From a virus: a stretch of 62,962 bases of DNA. Of this stretch, positions 53,695 to 60,741 are shown in pieces. The notes beneath the pieces were generated by a model. The model had not been told where the DNA came from and did not search any database. It worked only from the letters and a program-made list of their open reading frames with translations. A program made the translations under genes and the position numbers. The first letter of the stretch is position 1, and the number at the start of each line of letters is the position of its first letter. Location of the stretch: the IMG/VR virus record IMGVR_UViG_3300031851_003821, positions 1-62,962 of that record, one strand, 5' to 3'.

Positions 53695-54727
53695 CATAGA
53701 ACTTATAAAAGAAATAAGTTGGGTATTAAGCCTTGCTAGTGCAAAAAATAAACTAGACGTGCCAGGCGAGTATGTTTGGGCATACCCTAAGAATGAAAAC
53801 TTCAGTGAATTGCAAGCACGCAGCCGAAGTATTTTTAGCAGTGGAAATGCAATCAAAGATCCTACGGTAATTGAATATGTTCAAACATGCGATATCAATA
53901 AGTATCTACTTGATCCGTGGATAGTAAATGCGTTTGAAGGAAATTTTGTTTCTTGGTTAACTGCGAATACTAAACATAACTTACAGAATATTGAGCTCTA
54001 CAAATACGTAGCCTTCAGTGCCGGTACTCAAGAAAGTTTTGCAAACTTTTATCTTAAAAATCGCAATAAGAGATTTAGAGTATTACGCGGTGAATACTGG
54101 TGGCATATGGATGTTTGGTCTGCACTTGGAATCAACTGGGCATATATTGAAGATGATGATATTAAAACAAATGATATAACTATTTGTAGTATTCCTTTTG
54201 CTCTTACTGGTAAAAAACACAAACATCTTGATAATATACTTGAACAGTCTCTTAAACACAATTGTGACGTTATGCTTGATTTTATCTATCTGCCAAATTG
54301 TAATCGCCCAATAGAAATAGACTTAGCACACGATGCAATCAGCGAAATAACTTTCAGTTTCAGTAAAACATTTCCAGTGCAGTGTGCAAAAATTGCAGTT
54401 CGCCTAACAAAACACAAACCGAATGACCCAATGCAAATAAGCAATGACGAAAATATTTGTAACAGACTAAGTGCAGGTTTAGCATATGATATTATACAAA
54501 AATTTCCTGTAGATTACATGCCAAGAAAATATCACAACAAACAAAAATTTTGGTGTAAGAAATTAGGTTTGGATACTTCACCGGTTGTACACTTTGCCAC
54601 AGGCGAAGATTATATAAAAGGACAACCAGCATGGTTTAGTAAATTTAATAACCAACAAGGAAGATATAATCTTGGAATGCTTTTTGAAAATGACAAGTTA
54701 TTAAAAAGTCTTGGATACCTATCATGA
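53687..54727 (+). CDS. PLP-dependent aminotransferase-like protein (fold type I), paralogue 2
   Basis: The 346-residue protein is a diverged copy of the gene at 52275. The matching segments are SAGTQESFANFYLKNRNKRF (against SAGTTQSFDSFYLRHRNKKF), D198 in VMLDFIYLPN and K227 in ITFSFSKTFPVQCAKIAVRL. These keep the Asp and Lys expected for PLP binding. An added N-terminal section (to residue 30) and RGEYWWHMDVWSALG differ. Fold-type-I PLP enzymes usually work as dimers; the two paralogues could form a heterodimer. The 3' end overlaps the GIY-YIG gene by ATGA. Confidence 0.7.
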   Translation: MTNIELIKEISWVLSLASAKNKLDVPGEYVWAYPKNENFSELQARSRSIFSSGNAIKDPTVIEYVQTCDINKYLLDPWIVNAFEGNFVSWLTANTKHNLQNIELYKYVAFSAGTQESFANFYLKNRNKRFRVLRGEYWWHMDVWSALGINWAYIEDDDIKTNDITICSIPFALTGKKHKHLDNILEQSLKHNCDVMLDFIYLPNCNRPIEIDLAHDAISEITFSFSKTFPVQCAKIAVRLTKHKPNDPMQISNDENICNRLSAGLAYDIIQKFPVDYMPRKYHNKQKFWCKKLGLDTSPVVHFATGEDYIKGQPAWFSKFNNQQGRYNLGMLFENDKLLKSLGYLS

Positions 54728-55131
54728 CCTGGACATATAAAAACAAAACAATTACAGATATCCCCGAGGGCATTATTGGGTTTGTATACTTGATTACTAA
54801 CATTACAAACAACAGAAAGTACATTGGTAAGAAACTTACTCAGTTTAAACGCAGTAAAAAGCCACTAAAAGGCAGAACAAACAAACGTAGGTATACAGTC
54901 GAAAGCGATTGGAAAGACTATTACGGAAGCAGTGATGAACTGACTGCGGATGTGGAACTATTAGGAAAAGACAAGTTTAAACGTGAAATAATGTTTTGGT
55001 GTAGCAGTAAAAGTGAACTCAGTTACATTGAAGCAAGAGAACAATTCACACACAAAGTACTAGAATCAAAACAATGGTATAACGGGCACATACGGGTCCG
55101 TGTACACCAAAAAGGCATATTGAAAGACTAA
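54724..55131 (+). CDS. GIY-YIG nuclease-like protein (SegE-type)
   Basis: The 135-residue protein starts IPEGIIGFVYLITNITNNRK followed by YIGKKLTQFK. The Y-L-I...YIGKK spacing matches the GIY-YIG core. SDWKDYYGSSDELT continues in the style of the SegE-like GIY-YIG proteins of T4-like phages, and EAREQFTHKVL carries the expected Glu. Such proteins are free-standing homing or DNA-processing endonucleases. It lies last in the plus-strand operon and directly before the gene-free stem-loop region, so homing into or beside that region is possible. Confidence 0.85.
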   Translation: MTWTYKNKTITDIPEGIIGFVYLITNITNNRKYIGKKLTQFKRSKKPLKGRTNKRRYTVESDWKDYYGSSDELTADVELLGKDKFKREIMFWCSSKSELSYIEAREQFTHKVLESKQWYNGHIRVRVHQKGILKD

Positions 55132-55235
55132 ATTAACTACCCATATATTAACGTCATAAACACAATGACACAGGCACTACTAGAGCAATGCTCAGAGCAA
55201 CTTTTTAAATTTCCCAAGCTAATATGACATCGTTT
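55132..55235. other. Gene-free stretch ahead of the stem-loop region
   Basis: No convincing gene. It contains one mini reading frame on the plus strand at 55165-55227 (20 residues, MTQALLEQCSEQLFKFPKLI) without a ribosome binding site. Its stop lies nine bases before the first strong hairpin. It could be a leader or the 5' part of the RNA described next, or nothing. Confidence 0.3.
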
Positions 55236-55635
55236 GATCGAGGTTCCTCGATCCACCTTGAAGTCTGCCAACGCAAGTTGTAGCCGACAGAACTGGTGCG
55301 TCAAAGGATAAGGCTAACTTAAGGCTAGAATGACATGGGCTCTGTGAAACAGATACAACCCATACGTTTGTATACTTTGTTTGAAGGGGTATACCAAACG
55401 CTCCGTTGTGAGACAAGGCTAGAGTAAGGGGTACAGCACAACCGCCCCTGATACAGTAATGTAAATCTCTTTATTCAAATGACTGGATAACTCAGATGAT
55501 GACATCTTTTCAGTTCACTTGCCCGTAGTAGGGCAAGTATGACTAAACTATCTAGATGATAACTGATTACTTCGTTACACTCGTAATAAAATATTGCTGA
55601 AGCAAAGCGAAGCAATAGATGTCTTTAGACATCTA
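55236..55635 (+). ncRNA. Candidate large structured non-coding RNA
   Basis: About 400 bases hold ten or more strong stems and no gene on either strand. Visible pairings: GATCGAGG/CCTCGATC (55236-55253); AAGTT-gt-AGCC (55275-55285) with GGCTAACTT (55312-55320); ATGGG/CCCAT (55335-55339/55359-55363) around TCTGT-GAA-ACAGA; CGTTTGTATAC (55365-55375) with GTATACCAAACG (55389-55400), 11 pairs and one bulge; AGGGG/CCCCT (55427-55431/55445-55449); AGATG/CATCT (55494-55507); ACTTGCCC/GGGCAAGT (55517-55538) inside CAGTT/AACTG; ATTAC/GTAAT (55566-55587); ATTGCT/AGCAAT (55593-55616); TAGATGTC/GACATCTA (55616-55635). AAGGCTA occurs three times (55310, 55321, 55415). Strand is not certain because the stems read on both. 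Exact ends and function unknown. Confidence 0.62.
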
Positions 55636-55637
55636 AT

Positions 55638-55643
55638 TAAATA
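55638..55643 (+). promoter_or_regulatory. Candidate late promoter (TAAATA) five bases before the sulfotransferase-like gene
   Basis: The plus strand reads AATTAAATAAACATATGGG, directly after the 8-bp hairpin at 55616-55635. Transcription from it would start at about the ATG at 55649. Confidence 0.4.
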
Positions 55644-55648
55644 AACAT

Positions 55649-56257
55649 ATGGGATTGATAAAGTTTAAACACAATAATAGAACTATTGCAATAGTGCGTA
55701 ATCATAAATGTAGTACTACGACTATGTTGAGTTATGTAGCACAAGCATTATGGAATGCTGATCCTAAAGAAGAACAGTTCTATCAAAACTTTCAAAACGA
55801 AGCACCTGGTGTTTACAACAAGGCTAGATCATTTGAGCAGTTCGAGTCAGAGCTACTAGCCGCAGACATACGCATAGCATTGTGGCGTGATCCTGTTGAT
55901 AAGTTTGTGAGTGGTTTCTATCATACCATGACCAATCCGGCAAATAAAAATTTATGGATTAAGTCTCCTAGTCTAACCAACTTTCTCAAAGACATCGAAG
56001 TGTATAGGCAAAATCCAAACGTAGCAGATCACTGCGAAACAAACACTGCACGTCTTGGTCCTGACAGATCCATCTACACACACATCTACAACTACAAACA
56101 CGTGCATAAGATAGCAGGAATACTCGGTGTGCCTTCATTGGACACACATCATCGCCGTGACAGTACTATGCGAGCAGGGCCTACTGAACTGCAACGACTG
56201 CGTATACGTCAGGTTATGTTAGAAGATTATGCTAATGGCTGGTGCGAGTCTGGATAG
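55649..56257 (+). CDS. Sulfotransferase-like protein
   Basis: The 202-residue protein has the two anchor motifs of PAPS-dependent sulfotransferases. The N-terminal strand-loop-helix IAIVRNHKCSTTTMLSYVAQ stands in the place of the 5'-phosphosulfate loop (variant of PKxGTTxL). IRIALWRDPVDKFVSGFYHT is the 3'-phosphate-binding RDPxxRxxS motif, with K for R. It is short, like single-domain bacterial carbohydrate sulfotransferases (Sulfotransfer_2-like). It could sulfate a glycan made by the nearby glycosyltransferases. The start has no Shine-Dalgarno and lies five bases after a TAAATA. Its 3' end overlaps the convergent gene by 31 bases. Confidence 0.8.
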   Translation: MGLIKFKHNNRTIAIVRNHKCSTTTMLSYVAQALWNADPKEEQFYQNFQNEAPGVYNKARSFEQFESELLAADIRIALWRDPVDKFVSGFYHTMTNPANKNLWIKSPSLTNFLKDIEVYRQNPNVADHCETNTARLGPDRSIYTHIYNYKHVHKIAGILGVPSLDTHHRRDSTMRAGPTELQRLRIRQVMLEDYANGWCESG

Positions 56258-56562
56258 TCTCTGTATAGAAAGTGTTGAATAGTTTCAACATCAACCCACT
56301 GATTGAAGCCTACGTGTTCTGTTTCAATATCATCTACGTTTGCTACAACATGACTCATAGCGTCATCTAGTGCTTGCATTGATTCAAACTCCATGTCAAT
56401 TCTAAACTCTGGCAAGTCCATTGAACGGAATCCTAGTTTCATTCTTGTGATTCTATACGCATGCATCTGTGGTAATTTATCTAGGAAAAGCTTCATGTTA
56501 GCCACAAATGTTCGTGCATCTATACCTTCTTTTACATCGGCGTAAACTGTATAAACGTTCAT
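56227..56562 (-). CDS. DUF6614-like small protein (dimeric alpha/beta barrel type)
   Basis: The 111-residue protein has MNVYTVYADVKEGIDARTFV, then MHAYRITRMKLGFRSMDLPE, FRIDMEFESMQALDDAMSHV and a C-terminal FLYRDYPD. This order of strand-helix-strand with KLGF...EF.i.i.f..m..ld.a and a closing YRDYPD is what I recall for the DUF6614 family common in cyanobacteria and their phages. A ferredoxin-like dimeric barrel is likely; function unknown. The ATG overlaps the upstream stop (TAATG) and has a strong AGGAGG. It is encoded convergently to the sulfotransferase-like gene. Confidence 0.72.
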   Translation of the reverse strand: MNVYTVYADVKEGIDARTFVANMKLFLDKLPQMHAYRITRMKLGFRSMDLPEFRIDMEFESMQALDDAMSHVVANVDDIETEHVGFNQWVDVETIQHFLYRDYPDSHQPLA

Positions 56563-56993
56563 TAAAATCTTCCTCCTAGTATTTCAAATCCGTCGATCTT
56601 TGTTTTGTAATCGTCTGCTTGTCCAAGATACAGATAATCAAAACCGCGTTTTTTATATATTGCACACTCGTTTTTCAAACTGCGTATGCCTAACCGCATT
56701 CCTGGGTTTGCATAGTCCCAAGCAAATTGAACTGCTTCAACGTTCTTGTTATTATAACATCTAAGTAGACTGAATGCAACCATTTTATTTTCTTTATCAT
56801 AGTAAGCATATACATCATTCTTGTCGTCGTAGTATTCTTCAGCAAAAATTGGCATTACACTTTTAAATTTTTTATGTTTGCAGTATGCATCGTAGATTGC
56901 TTCTAGTGGTTTTTGGAACGGTGATTTCAGTTTTTTGCAGTTGTCCATCAGCGAATAGTCAGTTTCGCTTAGATTAATTCTTGCGTATATCAT
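56562..56993 (-). CDS. GNAT-like acyltransferase-type protein, 143 residues
   Basis: The fold can be guessed from ENKMVAFSLLRCYNNKNVEA and AVQFAWDYANPGMRLGIRSL, then KNECAIYKKRGFDYLYLGQA. This is a strand-turn-strand followed by a helix and a strand, like the acetyl-CoA-binding core of GNAT proteins or the related arginyl/leucyl-tRNA-protein transferases (the latter's C-terminus has a similar helix-then-YLYLG). No catalytic residue can be named. It is conserved in style with marine T4-like phage proteins. ATGA couples it to the gene upstream. Confidence 0.58.
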   Translation of the reverse strand: MIYARINLSETDYSLMDNCKKLKSPFQKPLEAIYDAYCKHKKFKSVMPIFAEEYYDDKNDVYAYYDKENKMVAFSLLRCYNNKNVEAVQFAWDYANPGMRLGIRSLKNECAIYKKRGFDYLYLGQADDYKTKIDGFEILGGRF

Positions 56994-57499
56994 TTTCTTG
57001 GGTCTTTTCTGTGAGCAAATACTTCTTGTAGGTATTCTTCATCCCATCCATCATAGTATCCTCTGTGTGCTAACATTTTTGCATGGTCCTGAAGTTTTGT
57101 TTTATCTTGTATGAGTACAAGTGCATATTTACCCATGTTAAAGCACACACCATTTTGTTCTTCAACTGTGTCTGGGTGATCGCCTAGTGCTAGTAAGTTA
57201 CGTTTGGTAAATCCTTTTGAAGTGTTTATAACATCAACAACAAAATTAAAATATGCATCATCATATTGCTTGGGAGGATAAGCATATATGACCACATCAT
57301 TTTTGCCTAAATATTTTTTCTTAGCAAACAGAAACAAATCACGTTCAAGATCGTCACCAAGTCTAACATCATATTTGTTGCGTAGTCTTGCCTGTCGAGC
57401 AAAAGGACAAGGCGGAAAGTTGCCTAGTGCAGGGTGCGGAACCTCAACAAAGTTAACCAACCACTGTTCAATGTCTGCTTTTACTTGATCTATTACCAA
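56990..57499 (-). CDS. Conserved hypothetical phage protein, 169 residues, TTG start
   Basis: The function is unknown. The protein has VNFVEVPHPALGNFPPCPFA then RQARLRNKYDVRLGDDLERD, with a conserved-looking PPCPxARxARL segment, and later KALVLIQDK-like and WDEEYLQEVFAHR segments. I associate the PHPALGxxPPCPxARxARL wording with marine T4-like phages. The only start that fits is TTG at 57499, which overlaps the stop of the 58-residue gene in TTGGTAA, the same arrangement as at 14904. GGA lies eight bases before it. Confidence 0.65.
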   Translation of the reverse strand: MVIDQVKADIEQWLVNFVEVPHPALGNFPPCPFARQARLRNKYDVRLGDDLERDLFLFAKKKYLGKNDVVIYAYPPKQYDDAYFNFVVDVINTSKGFTKRNLLALGDHPDTVEEQNGVCFNMGKYALVLIQDKTKLQDHAKMLAHRGYYDGWDEEYLQEVFAHRKDPRK

Positions 57500-57669
57500 A
57501 ACGGTTGTCCAGTTTTTTTAGCAGTTTCGAGATTCTCTTTGATAAGATTGTTTACGTAATTGCGTTCAGGCCCGCTCATGTTGACAATCTCGCTATAGGT
57601 CAAACCACCTCGCATGAACCAGACCATTTTGAGCATGTCTTCTTTTAGGCCCTTAACTTCTTTGTCCAT
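57493..57669 (-). CDS. Small conserved protein, 58 residues, downstream of gp26
   Basis: A short gene fills the gap after gp26. Its product reads MDKEVKGLKEDMLKMVWFMR, GGLTYSEIVNMSGPERNYVN and NLIKENLETAKKTGQPFW. The pattern (a helix with WFMRGG, then a YxEa...SpxERxxxxxxixENLExxkktG segment) is what I remember for small T4-like hub-assembly proteins next to gp26 in cyanophages (labelled gp51 or similar), but I could not check. There is no good ribosome binding site at the ATG. The frame stays open upstream for about 20 codons, so a non-ATG start or coupling to gp26 is possible. The last codon and stop overlap the TTG of the next gene. Confidence 0.75.
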   Translation of the reverse strand: MDKEVKGLKEDMLKMVWFMRGGLTYSEIVNMSGPERNYVNNLIKENLETAKKTGQPFW

Positions 57670-57716
57670 GTCTGAGATTATTTTTTCAATTTCTTCAGGT
57701 CCGGACGTTAAGAGCC

Positions 57717-58556
57717 TTATCCGAAAAAATTTGCAACATTCATTGTAAACGGAGTTTCGTATTCATGTTTGCAATCATTACAAGTAATGTTCATTGGTTT
57801 AATTTCACTTGCTTCTTTTATAGTTTCAATTTTCTTACGAATTTTTTCAAACGTTGCAGTATCACAGTTTTGTATATATTCTTCTATGTGGTTTTTGTCA
57901 ACTACAATTTGGTCGCCACTTTTAACCATGCTTATGCTATCAGCAATTGCAGTAAGAGTCAAAAAACTGATGTTTTCAAATGCTTTTTGTAAAAGTTTCA
58001 GTTTCTCATCTTCAGGCATTTCTGTTGCTGGAAGTGTTTCCATCATCTTCTGATCTTCAAACTGTGCAGTATTATTTTCGTTTTGTTCTTTGTATGAAAG
58101 TGGTTTGAAATGAATCTCTACATCGCCTAGTACTACCGGCTTAGAATAATCTGCAAATTTTATACCATCCATTACTTGCCTTAGATCAATAGCAAATTCG
58201 TTTTCTTCTTCACATTGTGGACATTTGCTTAAAAACTCCATGTCATGACCGTAACTTGCAATTCTAATAGCGATCAGTATGGTGTCAAGATCAGCAGTGC
58301 TTATTTTCCATGCATCTTTGAATGCTGGTACACAACTCTTTATTACGTTAGCTACTGCTGCCCCGTTAAACAATGCATCAGCAGTTCTATATGCAATTTC
58401 ATCAAGTGCAGTCATTGGATATACTGGTAATTCTCTATTGTGTGGGAATTCTATCACTGACTCGTCGTAAAAAGCTCCGTCGCTTGGCAATTTTATATAG
58501 ATACTAGGTTGTCTAAAGTGTTTAGCCAAAGGATTTGGAGTGATGTTTTCTGTCAT
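57717..58556 (-). CDS. 26: Baseplate hub protein gp26-like (T4 baseplate domain)
   Basis: The protein has RQPSIYIKLPSDGAFYDESV, ELPVYPMTALDEIAYRTADA and LFNGAAVANVIKSCVPAFKD. These are the signature of the T4_baseplate family (gp26 hub subunit). A zinc-finger-like pair of CxxC motifs follows: CPQC at about residue 130 and CNDC near the C-terminus (ITCNDCKHEYETPFTMNVAN). I place the start at 58556 (279 residues), where AGGA precedes ATG by six bases; an ATG at 58571 would add five residues. A near-consensus TATAAGTA (58588-58595 on this strand) may be its late promoter. It heads a minus-strand group. Confidence 0.9.
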   Translation of the reverse strand: MTENITPNPLAKHFRQPSIYIKLPSDGAFYDESVIEFPHNRELPVYPMTALDEIAYRTADALFNGAAVANVIKSCVPAFKDAWKISTADLDTILIAIRIASYGHDMEFLSKCPQCEEENEFAIDLRQVMDGIKFADYSKPVVLGDVEIHFKPLSYKEQNENNTAQFEDQKMMETLPATEMPEDEKLKLLQKAFENISFLTLTAIADSISMVKSGDQIVVDKNHIEEYIQNCDTATFEKIRKKIETIKEASEIKPMNITCNDCKHEYETPFTMNVANFFG

Positions 58557-58570
58557 GTTTTTTCCTACCA

Positions 58571-58576
58571 TAAATA
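58571..58576 (+). promoter_or_regulatory. T4-type late promoter (TAAATA) of the tape-measure gene
   Basis: The plus strand reads ACCATAAATATAGT, with 46 bases to the ATG at 58623. It lies between divergent gp26 and tape-measure genes. AGGTG lies ten bases before the ATG. Confidence 0.55.
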
Positions 58577-58622
58577 TAGTTGTATATTACTTATACGGCT
58601 CAAAAACAGGTGAAAATTAAGT

Positions 58623-60680
58623 ATGGCCGAAGATCAAGAACAAACCAGACTACTGCAACAGATGCTAGAAGCCTTACAAAGATCTAGCGGCAATACAAAT
58701 GCCAAGGAAGTCAAAGAAGCCAAAAAGAATCTTGCTGATTACAATCTAGCAGTAACTCGTGGTACCAGGGCAGAAGAAGATAAAACAAATGTCATGGGCA
58801 AATCTGCCGCAATGCTTAACAAGGCTACCGTGGGTACATCCAAGTTTGTTGCAGCCACTGCGGCGGCTGCAGGTGCAATACGTGAAAACAGAGAAGACTT
58901 TAACAGTCTTAATCCTGCTATCCAGTTAGTCGGCAACGGTATGCAAATGGCTAGTAAAACAGTCGGAGCACTTGGTGATGCGGCTGGTGATGCACTAAAA
59001 GGAATTCCTCTTCTTGGTGGAGTCATTGGTGGAGCAGTAAGTGCGGCCTCAAAGTTAACTGCAGCCTTAGGGCAAGCGGCTGGTGAGATTGTTAAAACAA
59101 TTGGTCCGATGCTTACTGCAGAACTGCAAAGAGCTTCAGTTGCATACAGAAATGCAGGTAGTGTTGCGGCTCTTGGCGCAGACGGGCTTACTGGCTTAGC
59201 AAATCAGGCAATTGATGCAGGGTTAAGTTTTACAACTTTTAGCAATGTTGTAAAACAAAATGCAGAAACAATGGCATTTGCTACACGTAATAGCGCCGAC
59301 TCAGCAAAAGTTTTAGCAGATACAAGTAAAGCAATGCAACCATTTAGACGTGGTATGCTGGCTTTAGGTATAAGTGTTGAACAACAAAATGAACTGACTG
59401 CTGGCTACATTGGATTACAACAAAGATTAGGCAGAGATGAGTCAAGAAATAGTCGAGCATTAGCACAAGGTTCTCGCAACTACATACAGAATTTAACAGA
59501 ACTATCCAAGCTCACAGGTAAGAGTGTATCAGAACAACAAAAAGAACTTGACGCACAATCAAGACATGTTAGACAGGCAGCCACACAACGTGAAGTAGAG
59601 AGAAGACTTGGTGGAGAGGCTGGTAAAAAAGCCTCTGAAGCTATTTCAGGAGTTGCAACAGTCTTAAAGTCAGCGGCTCCGGTGTTAGCTGGCGGATTCC
59701 AAGATGCACTAGGTGGTAACTTTAAAACTGACGCGGCTAAAAACTTTTATAGAGCAACCGGTGAAGCTGGTAAGGACATTATTAACCAGTTGAAAGCAGG
59801 TACAATAACACGTGAGAAAGCTCTTGCAGGCATACAAGACGCTGCTGCAAACAGATACCAGTCATTGGGCGGTGATAAGTTTGCTATGGCTGCTGGTAAT
59901 ACCGGCACTGCACTGGACGCAGTAATGATGGATTTACAGAGCTTGACTTTTGGCGCAAAGTTTGGTGATCAGATTGGCAAAATAGAAACTGCTACTAAAA
60001 AGAATATGAAAACCACAGACGCAACCACAAACGCAATGATTGATGCACAAGAATCAATGATACGTTCAGCAAAAGCTCTTGATGAACTAGCACTACAGAC
60101 GTCGTTACCATTGGCAGCCACTGCTATTCAAAAATTCACTGACTATTCTGTTACGGCATCTAAAAAAATGTTAGCATATGCAGATGCATTTGCTAAAGGC
60201 GGAGTAGGGGCAGTTACTGAAAAACTAAAAGAAGATACAATAAACAAGTCTGTTGGCGATGCAGGTAGTGCTCTAGATAAACAAGATGCAACTAACTTTA
60301 ATGCTGGCGGAATGTTAATGAAAGCAGACATCACAGTTGCAAAAGGTATCGAAGGGCTAGTAGGATTTTTTAGTGAAGGTGCAAAAGATTTTCTCAAAGA
60401 AATGAGAGTAGAAAACCAAACTAACTATCTAGAAAACCAAGGTATAAAAGTAAAACGTGATGACTATGCCGCATCACTTGCCGGACCAAAGTCTAATATG
60501 CAAAAGTCTGATATCAATCAATCTAGTGTTATAGATGCTACAACTGCTAGAAAACAAATAGACGATGAATACAATAAACTTCAAACTACTCCGATTGCTG
60601 GTAATGATAATAGTAACGTGGTTAGTGAGCAACAAATGACTAACAAGTTGCTAAAACGTTTAGTGCAACAGAATCAATAA
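58623..60680 (+). CDS. Tail tape-measure protein
   Basis: The 685-residue protein is helical almost throughout, with Ala/Gly-rich hydrophobic stretches (TAAAAGAIRENREDFNSLNP, GIPLLGGVIGGAVSAASKLT). The coiled helical segments AELQRASVAYRNAGSVAALG and FSNVVKQNAETMAFATRNSA, with Gln/Lys-rich ends, fit a tape-measure/tail-length protein. The polar, Gln-rich N-terminus (EDQEQTRLLQQMLEALQRSS) matches many T4-like versions. It is placed immediately before portal gp20, and its length is in line with a contractile tail of the T4 type. T4 gp29 plays this role there, but the order here is different and I see no direct sequence match. Confidence 0.72.
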   Translation: MAEDQEQTRLLQQMLEALQRSSGNTNAKEVKEAKKNLADYNLAVTRGTRAEEDKTNVMGKSAAMLNKATVGTSKFVAATAAAAGAIRENREDFNSLNPAIQLVGNGMQMASKTVGALGDAAGDALKGIPLLGGVIGGAVSAASKLTAALGQAAGEIVKTIGPMLTAELQRASVAYRNAGSVAALGADGLTGLANQAIDAGLSFTTFSNVVKQNAETMAFATRNSADSAKVLADTSKAMQPFRRGMLALGISVEQQNELTAGYIGLQQRLGRDESRNSRALAQGSRNYIQNLTELSKLTGKSVSEQQKELDAQSRHVRQAATQREVERRLGGEAGKKASEAISGVATVLKSAAPVLAGGFQDALGGNFKTDAAKNFYRATGEAGKDIINQLKAGTITREKALAGIQDAAANRYQSLGGDKFAMAAGNTGTALDAVMMDLQSLTFGAKFGDQIGKIETATKKNMKTTDATTNAMIDAQESMIRSAKALDELALQTSLPLAATAIQKFTDYSVTASKKMLAYADAFAKGGVGAVTEKLKEDTINKSVGDAGSALDKQDATNFNAGGMLMKADITVAKGIEGLVGFFSEGAKDFLKEMRVENQTNYLENQGIKVKRDDYAASLAGPKSNMQKSDINQSSVIDATTARKQIDDEYNKLQTTPIAGNDNSNVVSEQQMTNKLLKRLVQQNQ

Positions 60681-60705
60681 TTAATACAACCCACACGGCA
60701 GGTGA

Positions 60706-60711
60706 TAAATA
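60706..60711 (+). promoter_or_regulatory. T4-type late promoter (TAAATA) of gp20
   Basis: The plus strand reads GGTGATAAATACTCC, close to the T4 late consensus and its usual downstream bases. Thirty bases separate it from the gp20 ATG. Confidence 0.65.
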
Positions 60712-60741
60712 CTCCATAACAAAGAGTACACTGGAACACAT

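Noticed and set aside
55219-55416. A 65-residue open frame on the minus strand over the stem-loop region
   Set aside because: It covers the strongest RNA stems, has no ribosome site and no recognisable protein pattern; it reads as a by-product of the RNA-like sequence.
55236-55635. Group I intron, tmRNA or tRNA
   Set aside because: I looked for paired P7-type GACTA/TAGTC segments, the tmRNA tag (ANDxxxxAA) and tRNA cloverleaf/TTCRA T-loops and found none; no gene is split by the region.
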